DNA of 64,000 bases. It comes from Gammaproteobacteria bacterium. GTDB lineage: Bacteria; Pseudomonadota; Gammaproteobacteria; SZUA-229. Made by a program: the position numbers and the translations under genes. Each line of letters opens with the position of its first letter. The stretch's first letter is position 1. Under the pieces are notes generated by a model. The model had not been told where the DNA came from and searched no databases. It saw only the letters and a program-made list of their open reading frames with translations. The DNA lies in NCBI GenBank assembly GCA_016744065.1, contig JADGFA010000001.1, positions 116,546-180,545 of the forward strand, given 5' to 3'. This document shows, in pieces, positions 42,653 through 50,889 of this stretch.

Positions 42653-43609
42653 ATGAATCCAAATTTTCTGGAATTTGAACAACCGATTGCTGAATTAGAA
42701 GCCAAAATTGAAGAGCTTCGCTATGTCGGTGATGATACTGAAATAAATATTGGTGAGGAAATCACCCGTCTGCAATCAAAATGCAAGGGGCTGACAGAGT
42801 CAATATTTGGCAAGTTAACGTCCTGGCAGACATCTCAGTTGGCTCGACATCCTCAACGTCCCCATATGCTTGATTATATAGGTCGTATTTTCACTGATTT
42901 TGAAGAATTACATGGTGATCGTGCCTATGCTGATGATAAAGCGCTGGTGGGAGGGATCGCGAGACTCGAAGGTAAGCCGGTAATGGTTATCGGACAGCAA
43001 AAAGGCCGTGATACTAAAGAAAAAATACGTCGTAACTTCGGTATGCCTCGCCCTGAAGGGTATCGTAAGGCCCTGCGCTTAATGAAGTTAGCAGAGCGTT
43101 TTAAAATGCCGGTTATTACCTTTATTGATACACCTGGGGCGTACCCGGGAATTGGTGCTGAAGAGCGTGGCCAGTCAGAAGCCATTGCGCGTAATCTATT
43201 TGAAATGGCCGCCCTTAAGGTGCCTGTTATCTGCACGGTGATTGGAGAAGGCGGTTCTGGTGGTGCATTAGCGATTGGTGTTGGCGATAAGGTGATGATG
43301 CTGAAATACAGCACTTACTCTGTTATTTCACCAGAAGGCTGTGCATCTATTCTCTGGAAAAGTGCAGAGCGTGCGCAGGATGCGGCAGAAGCATTGGGTA
43401 TTACATCGGATCGCCTACTGGAGCTGGGATTGATCGATCAAATCATTGATGAACCGCTGGGTAGTGCTTATCGTGATGTAGATACAACCGCGCGTAATAT
43501 TCGTCAGGCACTTAAAGATAGCCTTGATAACTTAAATCAGATGGGAACAGATAAACTACTTGATGCCCGATATCAACGTCTGATGAGTTATGGCCAGTAT
43601 TCCGAGTAG
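42653..43609 (+). CDS. accA: Acetyl-CoA carboxylase carboxyltransferase subunit alpha
   Basis: AccA with AccD transfers the carboxyl group from biotin to acetyl-CoA, the committed step of fatty-acid synthesis. The 318 residues show the N-terminal coiled helix starting [29 protein letters not shown], the crotonase-like core [29 protein letters not shown] (landmarks), [23 protein letters not shown] and [13 protein letters not shown]. Length is normal. It overlaps tilS by 20 bases. The accA-tilS pairing is frequent in gammaproteobacteria. Confidence 0.96.
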   Translation: MNPNFLEFEQPIAELEAKIEELRYVGDDTEINIGEEITRLQSKCKGLTESIFGKLTSWQTSQLARHPQRPHMLDYIGRIFTDFEELHGDRAYADDKALVGGIARLEGKPVMVIGQQKGRDTKEKIRRNFGMPRPEGYRKALRLMKLAERFKMPVITFIDTPGAYPGIGAEERGQSEAIARNLFEMAALKVPVICTVIGEGGSGGALAIGVGDKVMMLKYSTYSVISPEGCASILWKSAERAQDAAEALGITSDRLLELGLIDQIIDEPLGSAYRDVDTTARNIRQALKDSLDNLNQMGTDKLLDARYQRLMSYGQYSE

Positions 43610-44939
43610 TGCTCTGAATCGTAAACTGAATACTGAGTTTTTAGTTCAGCAATTAGGCGAATTTGCAAAACGACATAAAATAAAAACCTGGTGTCTGGCC
43701 TACAGTGGAGGCGTGGACTCACAGGTTTTATTGCATTTACTATATCAAACAAAATTTAAAGTCAGCGCCGTGTATATCGACCACGGTCTACAGCCACAGT
43801 CGACTGGCTGGGGTGAGCATTGCAGAGGGCAATGTAATCAGTTATCCATTCCTTTTCAGCTTATTAAAGTTAATGCTGGTGCGCTCAAAGGTGAAAGCCC
43901 GGAGGCAGCCGCTCGAACGGCTCGCTACGCAGCACTGAAAGAGCTTATTCAAAATGATGCCTGTTTGTTAACGGCGCAGCATCAGGATGATCAGACTGAA
44001 ACTATTTTGTTACAGCTATTAAGAGGCGCGGGTGCGGCAGGCCTTGCGGGCATGCCAGAAATAATAAAATTTGCTGATGGCTGGCATGCTCGACCATTAT
44101 TGAATATTTCACAGAATGCTATTTTAGATTATGCTCATAAAAATGAACTCGACTGGGTAGAAGATCCGAGTAATCAGCAGGTAAATTATGACCGAAACTA
44201 CTTACGTCATTCAGTTATGCCGCAAATTCAACAACGCTGGCCTGCAATTAATAAAACACTATCCTTATTTGCAAAACAACAGGCAGAAAATGCGCAGTTG
44301 CTGGATGTACTGGCAGAAAAGGATTTAATAGCATCATTGATAGAAAGAAATTGTTTAAATATTGAGCAATTAAATAAACTGGAAAATGCACGTTTAAGAA
44401 ATGCATTACGCTTCTGGTTTAAATCGCTTCAGAAACCCATGCCTTCAAGAGCTGTATTGCAGCAGGTAGTGCAGCAAATAAAAAACACATCCCATGATAC
44501 CGCCGTGTTGGTTAGCTGGGCAAACGTAGAAGTCAGGCGTTTTAGAGATAAATTATATTGCTTGAAACAGCTTGTTCATGATGCGACACAGGTTTATAGC
44601 TGGAGTATAAAAGATGATTTGGTGCTGGATTCAATTGACAGAAAACTGTTATTAAAAAAATATAAAACTGACAATGATATTACATACGTTCTTAATAAAT
44701 TATTATTAACAAAGGCGGTGACTGTTCGTTTCAGACAGGGTGGTGAAAGAATTAAACCCGTGGGTAGAAATGGCTCTCATGATTTGAAATCTTTATTTCA
44801 GGAAGCCGCTGTACCAACATGGCAGCGGGATCGAATTCCTTTGCTATTTTCAGGGGATGATCTGGTTGCTGTTATTGGTTATTGGCTGGCAGATGATTTT
44901 GCTATTAAAGGTGAGGGCGTATTACCTGTTCTGATTTGA
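43590..44939 (+). CDS. tilS: tRNA(Ile)-lysidine synthase TilS
   Basis: TilS makes lysidine at the wobble position of the CAU-anticodon isoleucine tRNA using ATP and lysine. The PP-loop is [13 protein letters not shown] (about 36-48), followed by [18 protein letters not shown] and [19 protein letters not shown] central TilS helical domain and a C-terminal domain with [26 protein letters not shown] complete the 449 residues. The start at 43590 lies inside accA, which fits translational coupling. Confidence 0.95.
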   Translation: MASIPSSALNRKLNTEFLVQQLGEFAKRHKIKTWCLAYSGGVDSQVLLHLLYQTKFKVSAVYIDHGLQPQSTGWGEHCRGQCNQLSIPFQLIKVNAGALKGESPEAAARTARYAALKELIQNDACLLTAQHQDDQTETILLQLLRGAGAAGLAGMPEIIKFADGWHARPLLNISQNAILDYAHKNELDWVEDPSNQQVNYDRNYLRHSVMPQIQQRWPAINKTLSLFAKQQAENAQLLDVLAEKDLIASLIERNCLNIEQLNKLENARLRNALRFWFKSLQKPMPSRAVLQQVVQQIKNTSHDTAVLVSWANVEVRRFRDKLYCLKQLVHDATQVYSWSIKDDLVLDSIDRKLLLKKYKTDNDITYVLNKLLLTKAVTVRFRQGGERIKPVGRNGSHDLKSLFQEAAVPTWQRDRIPLLFSGDDLVAVIGYWLADDFAIKGEGVLPVLI

Positions 44940-45026
44940 TGCTCAATAACTCAAAAAAAATTAAAATTAGTTTTTAAGTTGGTAATAGAGTGAAAATCAT
45001 TGTTTGTTTCAAACGGTTTATTATTT

Positions 45027-45824
45027 TTAATCAGGCTCAATCTGTACGGCATCAAGTTGAACCCCTAAAGTACCTCTGGGGACCATTAAGCTCATTTGTG
45101 CACCATCACGCATAATCTCAACACTGGTATAACTGCCGATATCACCCTGTACCGTTGCTGTTCTAATATCAGGCCAGCCCAATATTTTCTGGTTGTCATA
45201 ATATAAAATGATATCGTTGGTTTGAAAGCCAGAAGACTCAGCGGGTGAACCCGCCATTACAGAGCTTACTTTTACACGATTATTTTGCCCGCTAATAAAT
45301 AAATACTGGTCATATGCATCATCACCCATTTCGGAGCGTAATAAAATTTTATTGTTATTTAGTTCGCGTAATTCCTTTCTATACTGTCTTCTTGTTATGG
45401 AATTAGAGCGCTGTATCAAGTTTTGTAATTCCAGTCGTTTGTAATCTTGCTGGCTCATACGGCGTAAAATATCTTCTGCAATATCTGCATTAATACCCGA
45501 CGCTATCAGGTTTTCAGTATTGGGTGTTATACGGCCGGTTGGTTTTTTTCTGTTATTCTTTTGCGTAACAACAGTGTCGTTTTGGGATGTTTTCAGTGCA
45601 TTGACCTGATTCTGCAATTCTTCAATTTTAAATTGAAAAAACTCAAATTGATCTTTTAAGTCATCAGGCTCAGCTTGTGTCTGAAATGGATTTTGACTGT
45701 TTCTGGATTGACTATTAACTTTATTTGATGCTTGTTTGGCATCAAATAAAGTAGTGTTAAATATATAGCTACCAGAATAACCAGCTACTAAAGCAATCAT
45801 TAATGTTATCAAGTGTGATTTCAT
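45027..45824 (-). CDS. Membrane-anchored PDZ-domain protein
   Basis: The 265 residues have one N-terminal membrane segment (about 4-24), a polar Asn/Gln/Ser linker, a coiled coil (about 55-85), a basic Thr/Lys-rich stretch, a helical region rich in Arg/Glu/Leu (about 110-170), and a C-terminal PDZ domain (about 175-262) with VSSVMAGSPAESSGFQTNDIILYYDNQKI in part recognisable. There is no protease domain, so it probably acts as a periplasmic adaptor or scaffold. I do not recognise a named family. Neighbouring genes do not suggest a partner. Confidence 0.8.
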   Translation of the reverse strand: MKSHLITLMIALVAGYSGSYIFNTTLFDAKQASNKVNSQSRNSQNPFQTQAEPDDLKDQFEFFQFKIEELQNQVNALKTSQNDTVVTQKNNRKKPTGRITPNTENLIASGINADIAEDILRRMSQQDYKRLELQNLIQRSNSITRRQYRKELRELNNNKILLRSEMGDDAYDQYLFISGQNNRVKVSSVMAGSPAESSGFQTNDIILYYDNQKILGWPDIRTATVQGDIGSYTSVEIMRDGAQMSLMVPRGTLGVQLDAVQIEPD

Positions 45825-45875
45825 CAGGGATAAACGGGTTACTTATTCACAGTATAAATACTTAGATATGACTAT

Positions 45876-46094
45876 TTAGTCATTATTCTTTAAAGCGCAC
45901 TCAGCTGCAGATTTAAGGCCAAATTTTTTCATTAAAAAAGCAGGTGGACAAAATCCGGTGAACGAACTTTGAAAGCAGTTGAAGCCGATAAACAGAGTAA
46001 CCCAGGTCCAGTTAGGGTGGTGAAATATAGCTAACAAAGAGGTCAGCATAACCATGCTGCCGCCTAAGGCAAAAAGTGCTCGTTCTATAGTCAT
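45876..46094 (-). CDS. Small YgaP-type membrane protein (DUF2892)
   Basis: The 72-residue protein has two hydrophobic segments (about 5-22 and 29-45) separated by FHHPNW, and then the conserved GFCPPAFLMKKFG motif of the DUF2892 inner-membrane family. The ending LKSAAECALKNN has one conserved Cys; a second Cys is at FCPP. Such domains occur free or fused to rhodanese. Function is not established. A GGAG ribosome-binding sequence lies upstream of the start. Confidence 0.85.
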   Translation of the reverse strand: MTIERALFALGGSMVMLTSLLAIFHHPNWTWVTLFIGFNCFQSSFTGFCPPAFLMKKFGLKSAAECALKNND

Positions 46095-46194
46095 TAATTA
46101 TATCTCCAGGTGTGGTTTGTTTAATTGACTGACGATTTCATCGTGTTAAATAGCAGGATTTTTTGAGAAGAATACTTTTCTTCGATTCATAGTG

Positions 46195-47181
46195 TTAGTG
46201 CTTTGTTTTATTTCTATTAGTCCACATATTCTGTGCCAGTTCCAGTGCCTGATCCGGTGTTTCTGCTTTACTTAATAAGCGCAGAGCAATGGCAGTGGTA
46301 CCAATAATAGCGGCTTGCGCATATTCATCAGTGTCTTCTCCACGCCAGAAAGGGCCTAACCTGTTTTCATCCAGGCTGCTTTCTTTTACATGGCGTTTTG
46401 TAAACATGGGCGGCCATTCTTCATCCCATGTTTCACCATTAACGGCATAAGATACTGTGCATTTTGTATCCGGGTTACGTTCAACCTCACCCGCTTCACC
46501 TTTAAAAACGGCGATCTGTTCCTCACCCATAATATTAGCTGCATGTTGATGTACAGACTGATAACCCGGGTGGAAAATGGCCTGAATAGAGTGGGGTGCT
46601 TTTAATGGGTTGATCATTCGGCCAACAGTATGAATGGGTGAACGTAAACCTAAAAATGGGCGCAGTTCTATAATGTCTTTTAAGCGATCACTGATCGTCT
46701 GTATTGGCATATAACAGAAATTATTTTTTTCTATTTGTTGTTTTGCATGGTCAAGAGTTAAGCTAGTTTCTATGCCAAGCGGCGTTAATACTTCAGATGT
46801 ATACATACGTCCAGGTGTATGCCCTTCAGCACCGTGCATGCATACTTTAATGCCATTATCTGCAAGTAATAATGCACTGAGAACATACCAGGGTGAATGA
46901 CGGCGTTTGCCTGCGTAGGAAGACCAGTCCAGATCGGCGTAAACCTGTTCATCCTGTTTCAGGAAGTGACGAATGGCTCGAACGAAGCCGGCTACCTCTT
47001 CTGGGGTTTCTTCTTTAACCCGTAATAGCATTAAAAAGGCACCCAGTTGCTCCGCCGTTATTTTATCTTCTAAAACCATGCTCATAGATTCATAGGCTTC
47101 TTCACAGGTTAAGCCGCGGGAGCCGTTTTTTCCTTTACCTAATATACGAATAAAAGGAGCAAATGGGTGTTCTTCTTGCAT
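46195..47181 (-). CDS. TrpD2-family (YbiB-like) glycosyltransferase-fold protein
   Basis: The 328 residues have the anthranilate-phosphoribosyltransferase fold: an N-terminal helical domain with the segment LTCEEAYESMSMVLEDKITAEQLGAFLMLLRVKEET (recognisable in its parts) and an alpha/beta domain with YVLSALLLADNGIKVCMHG and RPFLGLRSPIHTVGRMINP. It lacks tight matches to the glycine loop expected of true TrpD, and no trp genes are nearby. YbiB of E. coli, from the same family, binds nucleic acids. I therefore favour YbiB-like over tryptophan synthesis. Confidence 0.82.
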   Translation of the reverse strand: MQEEHPFAPFIRILGKGKNGSRGLTCEEAYESMSMVLEDKITAEQLGAFLMLLRVKEETPEEVAGFVRAIRHFLKQDEQVYADLDWSSYAGKRRHSPWYVLSALLLADNGIKVCMHGAEGHTPGRMYTSEVLTPLGIETSLTLDHAKQQIEKNNFCYMPIQTISDRLKDIIELRPFLGLRSPIHTVGRMINPLKAPHSIQAIFHPGYQSVHQHAANIMGEEQIAVFKGEAGEVERNPDTKCTVSYAVNGETWDEEWPPMFTKRHVKESSLDENRLGPFWRGEDTDEYAQAAIIGTTAIALRLLSKAETPDQALELAQNMWTNRNKTKH

Positions 47182-47334
47182 AGGTATCTCAAATAATCAG
47201 TGTTTGGGGAAGCTATATTAAAGGTTAATTATAAATTATAAACCTATTAAAGAATGGGATATATCGGGTTTAAACTGTAAAAAACAACCATCAGGCTGAT
47301 GTGATCAGCTTCTGTCTGGTCTTATGGTTCAGGT

Positions 47335-47514
47335 TCAAACCATTTTTATCAACAGAATAACAAATCCAATGACTGCTGCTAAGGGTAAAATATAGCCCAT
47401 CCAGTCATTCATCGTACCCTTTGGGGAGTTAGCAACCGCGTGTTTCATGCGTGGCCACATAAAAACGATCATGGCGATAAGGAATACCGCGCTACCTATT
47501 TTCAACCAGTCCAT
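47335..47514 (-). CDS. Small two-segment membrane protein, 59 residues
   Basis: An open frame of 59 codons begins MDWLKIGSAVFLIAMIVFMW and ends VIGFVILLIKMV followed by TGA. It has two hydrophobic helices (about 4-20 and 41-59) joined by a basic/polar loop containing PRMKHAVANSPKGTMNDW. Codon use and the compact membrane-hairpin pattern argue for a real gene. The ribosome-binding sequence is weak (CAGAGAA). I believe similar short hypothetical proteins occur in other gammaproteobacteria but cannot check here. A terminator lies just upstream of its start, so it must have its own promoter or depend on readthrough. Confidence 0.7.
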   Translation of the reverse strand: MDWLKIGSAVFLIAMIVFMWPRMKHAVANSPKGTMNDWMGYILPLAAVIGFVILLIKMV

Positions 47515-47549
47515 ATTATTCTCTGTAAAAATTTAATGAGTAGAAACAA

Positions 47550-47574
47550 CACGCCCCGGATAAACCGGGGCGTG
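47550..47574 (-). terminator. Strong hairpin terminator after the BI-1 gene
   Basis: CACGCCCCGG (47550-47559) pairs perfectly with CCGGGGCGTG (47565-47574) around an ATAAA loop. On the minus strand it follows the BI-1 gene stop by about 25 bases and is followed by TTGTTTCT, a moderate T-rich tail. Confidence 0.8.
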
Positions 47575-47599
47575 AAGGTAAAGCTATTGAGATGAGTTA

Positions 47600-48265
47600 T
47601 TAGTCATCGCCACCAAATGCGCCTAGAAGGTGCATAAGAGCCTGGAACATGTTCAATAACGACAGGAACAGGCTTGCTGTTGCCATAATATAGTTAGTTT
47701 CACCACCGTGAATGATTGAAGATGTTTCATAAAGAATCAGACCACTCATTAGCATAACAATAGCACCGCTAACAACAAGGCCCATAACAGGCATTTGCAG
47801 GAAGATATTCGCAAGTGCGGCAACAATCACAACCAGCATACCAACCATAAGGAAACCACCCATAAAGCTGAAATCTTTACGTGTTGTTAGTGCATAGCCT
47901 GAAAGGCCAAGGAAGATCACGCCCGTGCCACCCAGAGCTGTTGATACAATGCTGGGATTAACCGCCAAGTAGTGATTAAGCATAGGTGCCAGACCCAGAC
48001 CAAGAAGCCCGGTAAAGGCAAATATAACAGGTATACCCGCAGCAGAATTAGCAGTACGAGGAAGTACGAACCACAGTAGGCCAATAGCTCCAAAGCTTGC
48101 AATCATTGCAACGCCATGCCCAATGTTGAGTGACATACCAATAAAAGCCATTACTCCACTGAAAACCAGTGTAATAGATAGCAGCATATAAGTATTTTTC
48201 AATACCTTATTAGTTGCAAGAATTGACTCTTGAGAGCGGCCAATGGAGATATTTGGATTATTCAT
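47600..48265 (-). CDS. Bax inhibitor-1/YccA-family inner-membrane protein
   Basis: I choose the ATG at 48265, preceded by CGGGAA at good spacing; an in-frame ATG at 48280 has no ribosome-binding sequence. The 221-residue product has about seven hydrophobic segments and the BI-1 family pattern, including NTYMLLSITLVFSGVMAF near residue 25-42 and the ending SLFLSLLNMFQALMHLLGAFGGDD, with the paired Asp at the C-terminus. YccA interacts with the FtsH protease in E. coli; BI-1 proteins conduct cations. Role here is inferred from family only. Confidence 0.9.
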   Translation of the reverse strand: MNNPNISIGRSQESILATNKVLKNTYMLLSITLVFSGVMAFIGMSLNIGHGVAMIASFGAIGLLWFVLPRTANSAAGIPVIFAFTGLLGLGLAPMLNHYLAVNPSIVSTALGGTGVIFLGLSGYALTTRKDFSFMGGFLMVGMLVVIVAALANIFLQMPVMGLVVSGAIVMLMSGLILYETSSIIHGGETNYIMATASLFLSLLNMFQALMHLLGAFGGDD

Positions 48266-48453
48266 TAAATTCCCGTACATTTAGTTATTTAGGTAAGTAT
48301 TAAGGTTAACACTGAGGTTATGACAAGGTAAAGCAAATATTAGTTCCAATAAATCATTCCGGAGGGCTAGTTTTACAGATAATATTCATGTATTCTACCG
48401 CCCCTCGACGCACTACCCATTTACCTGTTGGTATTTATTGGGCGCTTGAACCT

Positions 48454-48543
48454 GGAGAGGTGGCAGAGTGGTCGAATGCACCGGTCTTGAAAACCGGCGT
48501 CGGTTTATCCCGACCCAGGGTTCGAATCCCTGCCTCTCCGCCA
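48454..48543 (+). tRNA. tRNA-Ser (anticodon UGA)
   Basis: The 90-base sequence folds as a class II tRNA. The acceptor stem pairs GGAGAGG at 48454-48460 with CCTCTCC before GCCA. The anticodon stem CCGGT/ACCGG encloses loop CTTGAAA with TGA at 48488-48490. A long variable arm (GTCGG...CCGAC) identifies serine. The T loop is GGTTCGAATCC, and the CCA end is encoded. A strong terminator follows directly. Confidence 0.97.
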
Positions 48544-48546
48544 TAC

Positions 48547-48579
48547 AAACCTTAAGTATTTGATACTTAAGGTTTTTTT
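48547..48579 (+). terminator. Rho-independent terminator of tRNA-Ser
   Basis: A perfect stem of 12 pairs, AACCTTAAGTAT (48548-48559) with ATACTTAAGGTT (48563-48574), closed by a TTG loop, is followed by a run of T to 48579. Confidence 0.92.
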
Positions 48580-48807
48580 ATGTCTGTATGATATTGATTT
48601 CATATATGTATCCATATTCGAACTCATAAAGCCTGTAATATATTTTTAGTTTTTATGCTATCTATATGATTAATAACAGAAAATTTTTATTATTTAAGTC
48701 CTTTAGCTGTATGAATAAAGCTGTCTTAATTTCGTAATAGAGTGGTGAGGACGGGGTGGCTATTAAGCGCATGATTATGTGCTTATGTCGTTATATATGG
48801 AGCATTG

Positions 48808-48948
48808 TGTAGATATGTATCACATAAAAATGTAGTTTTCATAAAATAGTATGATAATAAAATCTTTATAATTCAAGGTATTAAATTATTTTTGTGTAGA
48901 TGTGTGTTATTTGGTAATGTAGATATCATTGCGCATATATGTAGATAT
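48808..48948 (+). promoter_or_regulatory. Direct-repeat array upstream of fic (TGTAGATAT x4)
   Basis: TGTAGATAT occurs at 48808, 48918 and 48940, and with one change (TGTAGATGT) at 48895. The last three are 23 and 22 bases apart, about two helical turns, so a protein could bind them on one face of the DNA. The last copy ends 16 bases before the fic start. The rest of the 421-base gap after the tRNA has no other visible feature. Confidence 0.6.
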
Positions 48949-48964
48949 ACAGGATGATGACATA

Positions 48965-50110
48965 ATGAGTTACGATTTAAGGTTAGTTAGCCCTGAATTT
49001 GGTTCTGATCTAACCACTACTATTATTAAATTAGATCACCTACGTAAACGAACCTTAAAAGGTACGGCGGCTCCATGGTATTTCTTTCAGCTAAAACATA
49101 TTTTTCACTGGCTGGAAAGTTTAGGTTCTGCGCGGATAGAAGGTAATCATACAACTATTGCGGATTATGTCGAACATCAAATCGAAGGGGAAGATGATGG
49201 CACTGAGAGTTTGCGTGAAATTAAAAATATATCAGAAGCCATAAAGTATGTTGAGGATAATATTGCAAAAGGCTCAGAAATAACAGCACGTTTTATTTTT
49301 GATTTGCATTCCATCATTGTTAAAGACTTAACAAGAGAAGGTGATAAAAATGCAGGTGCTTATCGTATAGGCGAAGTAACTATTACTGATTCAAAGCATG
49401 TGCCTCCAGATCATTTACATGTTAGAGACTTAATGAATGAATTATTAGACTTCATAAAAAAAGATGATATCGAACAGTATGATTTGGTCAAAATAGCATT
49501 ATTCCATCATAGATTTACCTGGATACATCCATTTGGCAATGGTAACGGGCGTGTAGTCAGAATGCTTAACTATGCACTATTAATAAAATATGGTTTTAAT
49601 GTGAAAGAAGGCAGGATACTAAATCCATCATGTGTTTTTTTTAGTGATAGAGACCTTTATTATTCATCTTTGAGTGTTGCTGATAGAGGTACAGATGATG
49701 CCTTACTGAGGTGGTGTAGATATGTGCTTATGGGGGGTTTAGATGAAATTATAAAAATTGATGCCCTGTTAGATAGAAAGTTTTTGCTGGAAAAAATACT
49801 TAAACCAGCTATCGATAATGCAGTAAATAGAAAAGCAATTACTCCAGACGAAGCTGATATTTTAAGGTTAGGTTTAAATACCAAAACTCAGTCATTCAAA
49901 GCCAGTGATATATCAGATAAGTACACGCCTAGACAAAAAACATATGCATTAAAAAAATTAAAAGAAGCCGGTTTTATAAAGCCAGTAAAAGAAAATTCTC
50001 ATACATACTATGTTAATTTTTCACGTAGTTTCTTATTACGTGGTGTCATGAATACTTTGGAAGAAAAAGAATTTATACCACCAATGGAATCACATGTTAA
50101 GAAAAATTAG
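48965..50110 (+). CDS. Fic-family AMP-transferase-like protein with C-terminal winged helix
   Basis: Fic proteins transfer AMP or related groups to target hydroxyls. I use ATG 48965; an upstream TTG at 48929 in the same frame would read through the last repeat of the upstream array. The 381-residue product has an N-terminal domain with the inhibitory-helix motif SARIEGN (class II pattern S/T-x-x-x-E-G/N), the catalytic loop HPFGNGNGRVVRMLNY, and a C-terminal region (about 290-375) that looks like a winged helix (FKASDISDKYTPRQKTYALKKLKEAGFI in part). The intact catalytic His and inhibitory Glu suggest an active, self-inhibited enzyme. The target is unknown. It has no adjacent antitoxin gene. 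Confidence 0.92.
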   Translation: MSYDLRLVSPEFGSDLTTTIIKLDHLRKRTLKGTAAPWYFFQLKHIFHWLESLGSARIEGNHTTIADYVEHQIEGEDDGTESLREIKNISEAIKYVEDNIAKGSEITARFIFDLHSIIVKDLTREGDKNAGAYRIGEVTITDSKHVPPDHLHVRDLMNELLDFIKKDDIEQYDLVKIALFHHRFTWIHPFGNGNGRVVRMLNYALLIKYGFNVKEGRILNPSCVFFSDRDLYYSSLSVADRGTDDALLRWCRYVLMGGLDEIIKIDALLDRKFLLEKILKPAIDNAVNRKAITPDEADILRLGLNTKTQSFKASDISDKYTPRQKTYALKKLKEAGFIKPVKENSHTYYVNFSRSFLLRGVMNTLEEKEFIPPMESHVKKN

Positions 50111-50889
50111 ATTTGATGATTAGACGTATATATTACTAGCATTATTCAAAATTTAGCAGGTCTTGCTGCTATAGTCGCACATGTTCCATATGAGAGATAT
50201 CCCATTGAAATAGCTATTTATCTGATGATTACCTCATATCATTTACCATACATGTCACACCCAATATTTGGGCAATATATAGACAATAGATAGTATTATC
50301 AGATTTTCTCTATGTGCAAATAAGAATTGTTATTATTTATTTAACTGGCTTGCGGTAAAAAATATAAAATCTTAACAAGCGAATTTAAGGGTGATGACAG
50401 GTCATTGTTCATTACATTTGCTTATGCCATTTTTTAGTTTTGCTGGAAAATATGTGCATTCCCACAGTTATCAGAAATTATTTTGTTTTTTTCTTTTTTA
50501 TTTCTTAAATTTAAGTGTTTATATATTGCATATAAATAATAAATAGTGTAACTGATTTATCTCTTATTTCCCTACATTTGAAAGGTATATCATAAATAAT
50601 ATCTGTATAACAATCAGGAAAAATAATTATTTAATTATCTGAGTCTTAATACTGGATTATTAATAAATCTAGACTATAAAGTAGCAAGGATAATTTTAAA
50701 ATATGACATGTGATATTTTAGGTTCTGTTGGGCTAAAGAGAATACTCAGGGCATTCAATTTTTGTGTTTTTAATAAAATCCATTTTTAATTCAAAGCGAA
50801 TATTCAAATTAAGTATTTCAGTCATGGGCATAAATAGTGTTAATTAATTATGCCGCGTGTATAGCTGAGAGTTGAGAGATTATAGATAT
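50111..50889. other. Long AT-rich intergenic region between fic and hybrid kinase
   Basis: This gap of about 780 bases is very AT-rich and contains no convincing gene. One plus-strand frame from about 50123 to the TAG at 50291 reads plausible protein (including HVPYERYPIEIAIYL and HPIFGQYIDNR) but has no start codon with a ribosome-binding sequence, so it may be a gene remnant. No repeat or RNA was recognised. Promoter signals for the kinase must be here but I cannot name them. Confidence 0.4.

Noticed and set aside
46195..47181. Tryptophan biosynthesis gene trpD
   Set aside because: The fold matches, but the sequence fits the YbiB/TrpD2 group better and no trp genes are nearby.
50123..50293. 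Possible gene remnant downstream of fic
   Set aside because: The frame reads protein-like for about 50 codons but has no credible start or known family; kept only as a note on the intergenic region.
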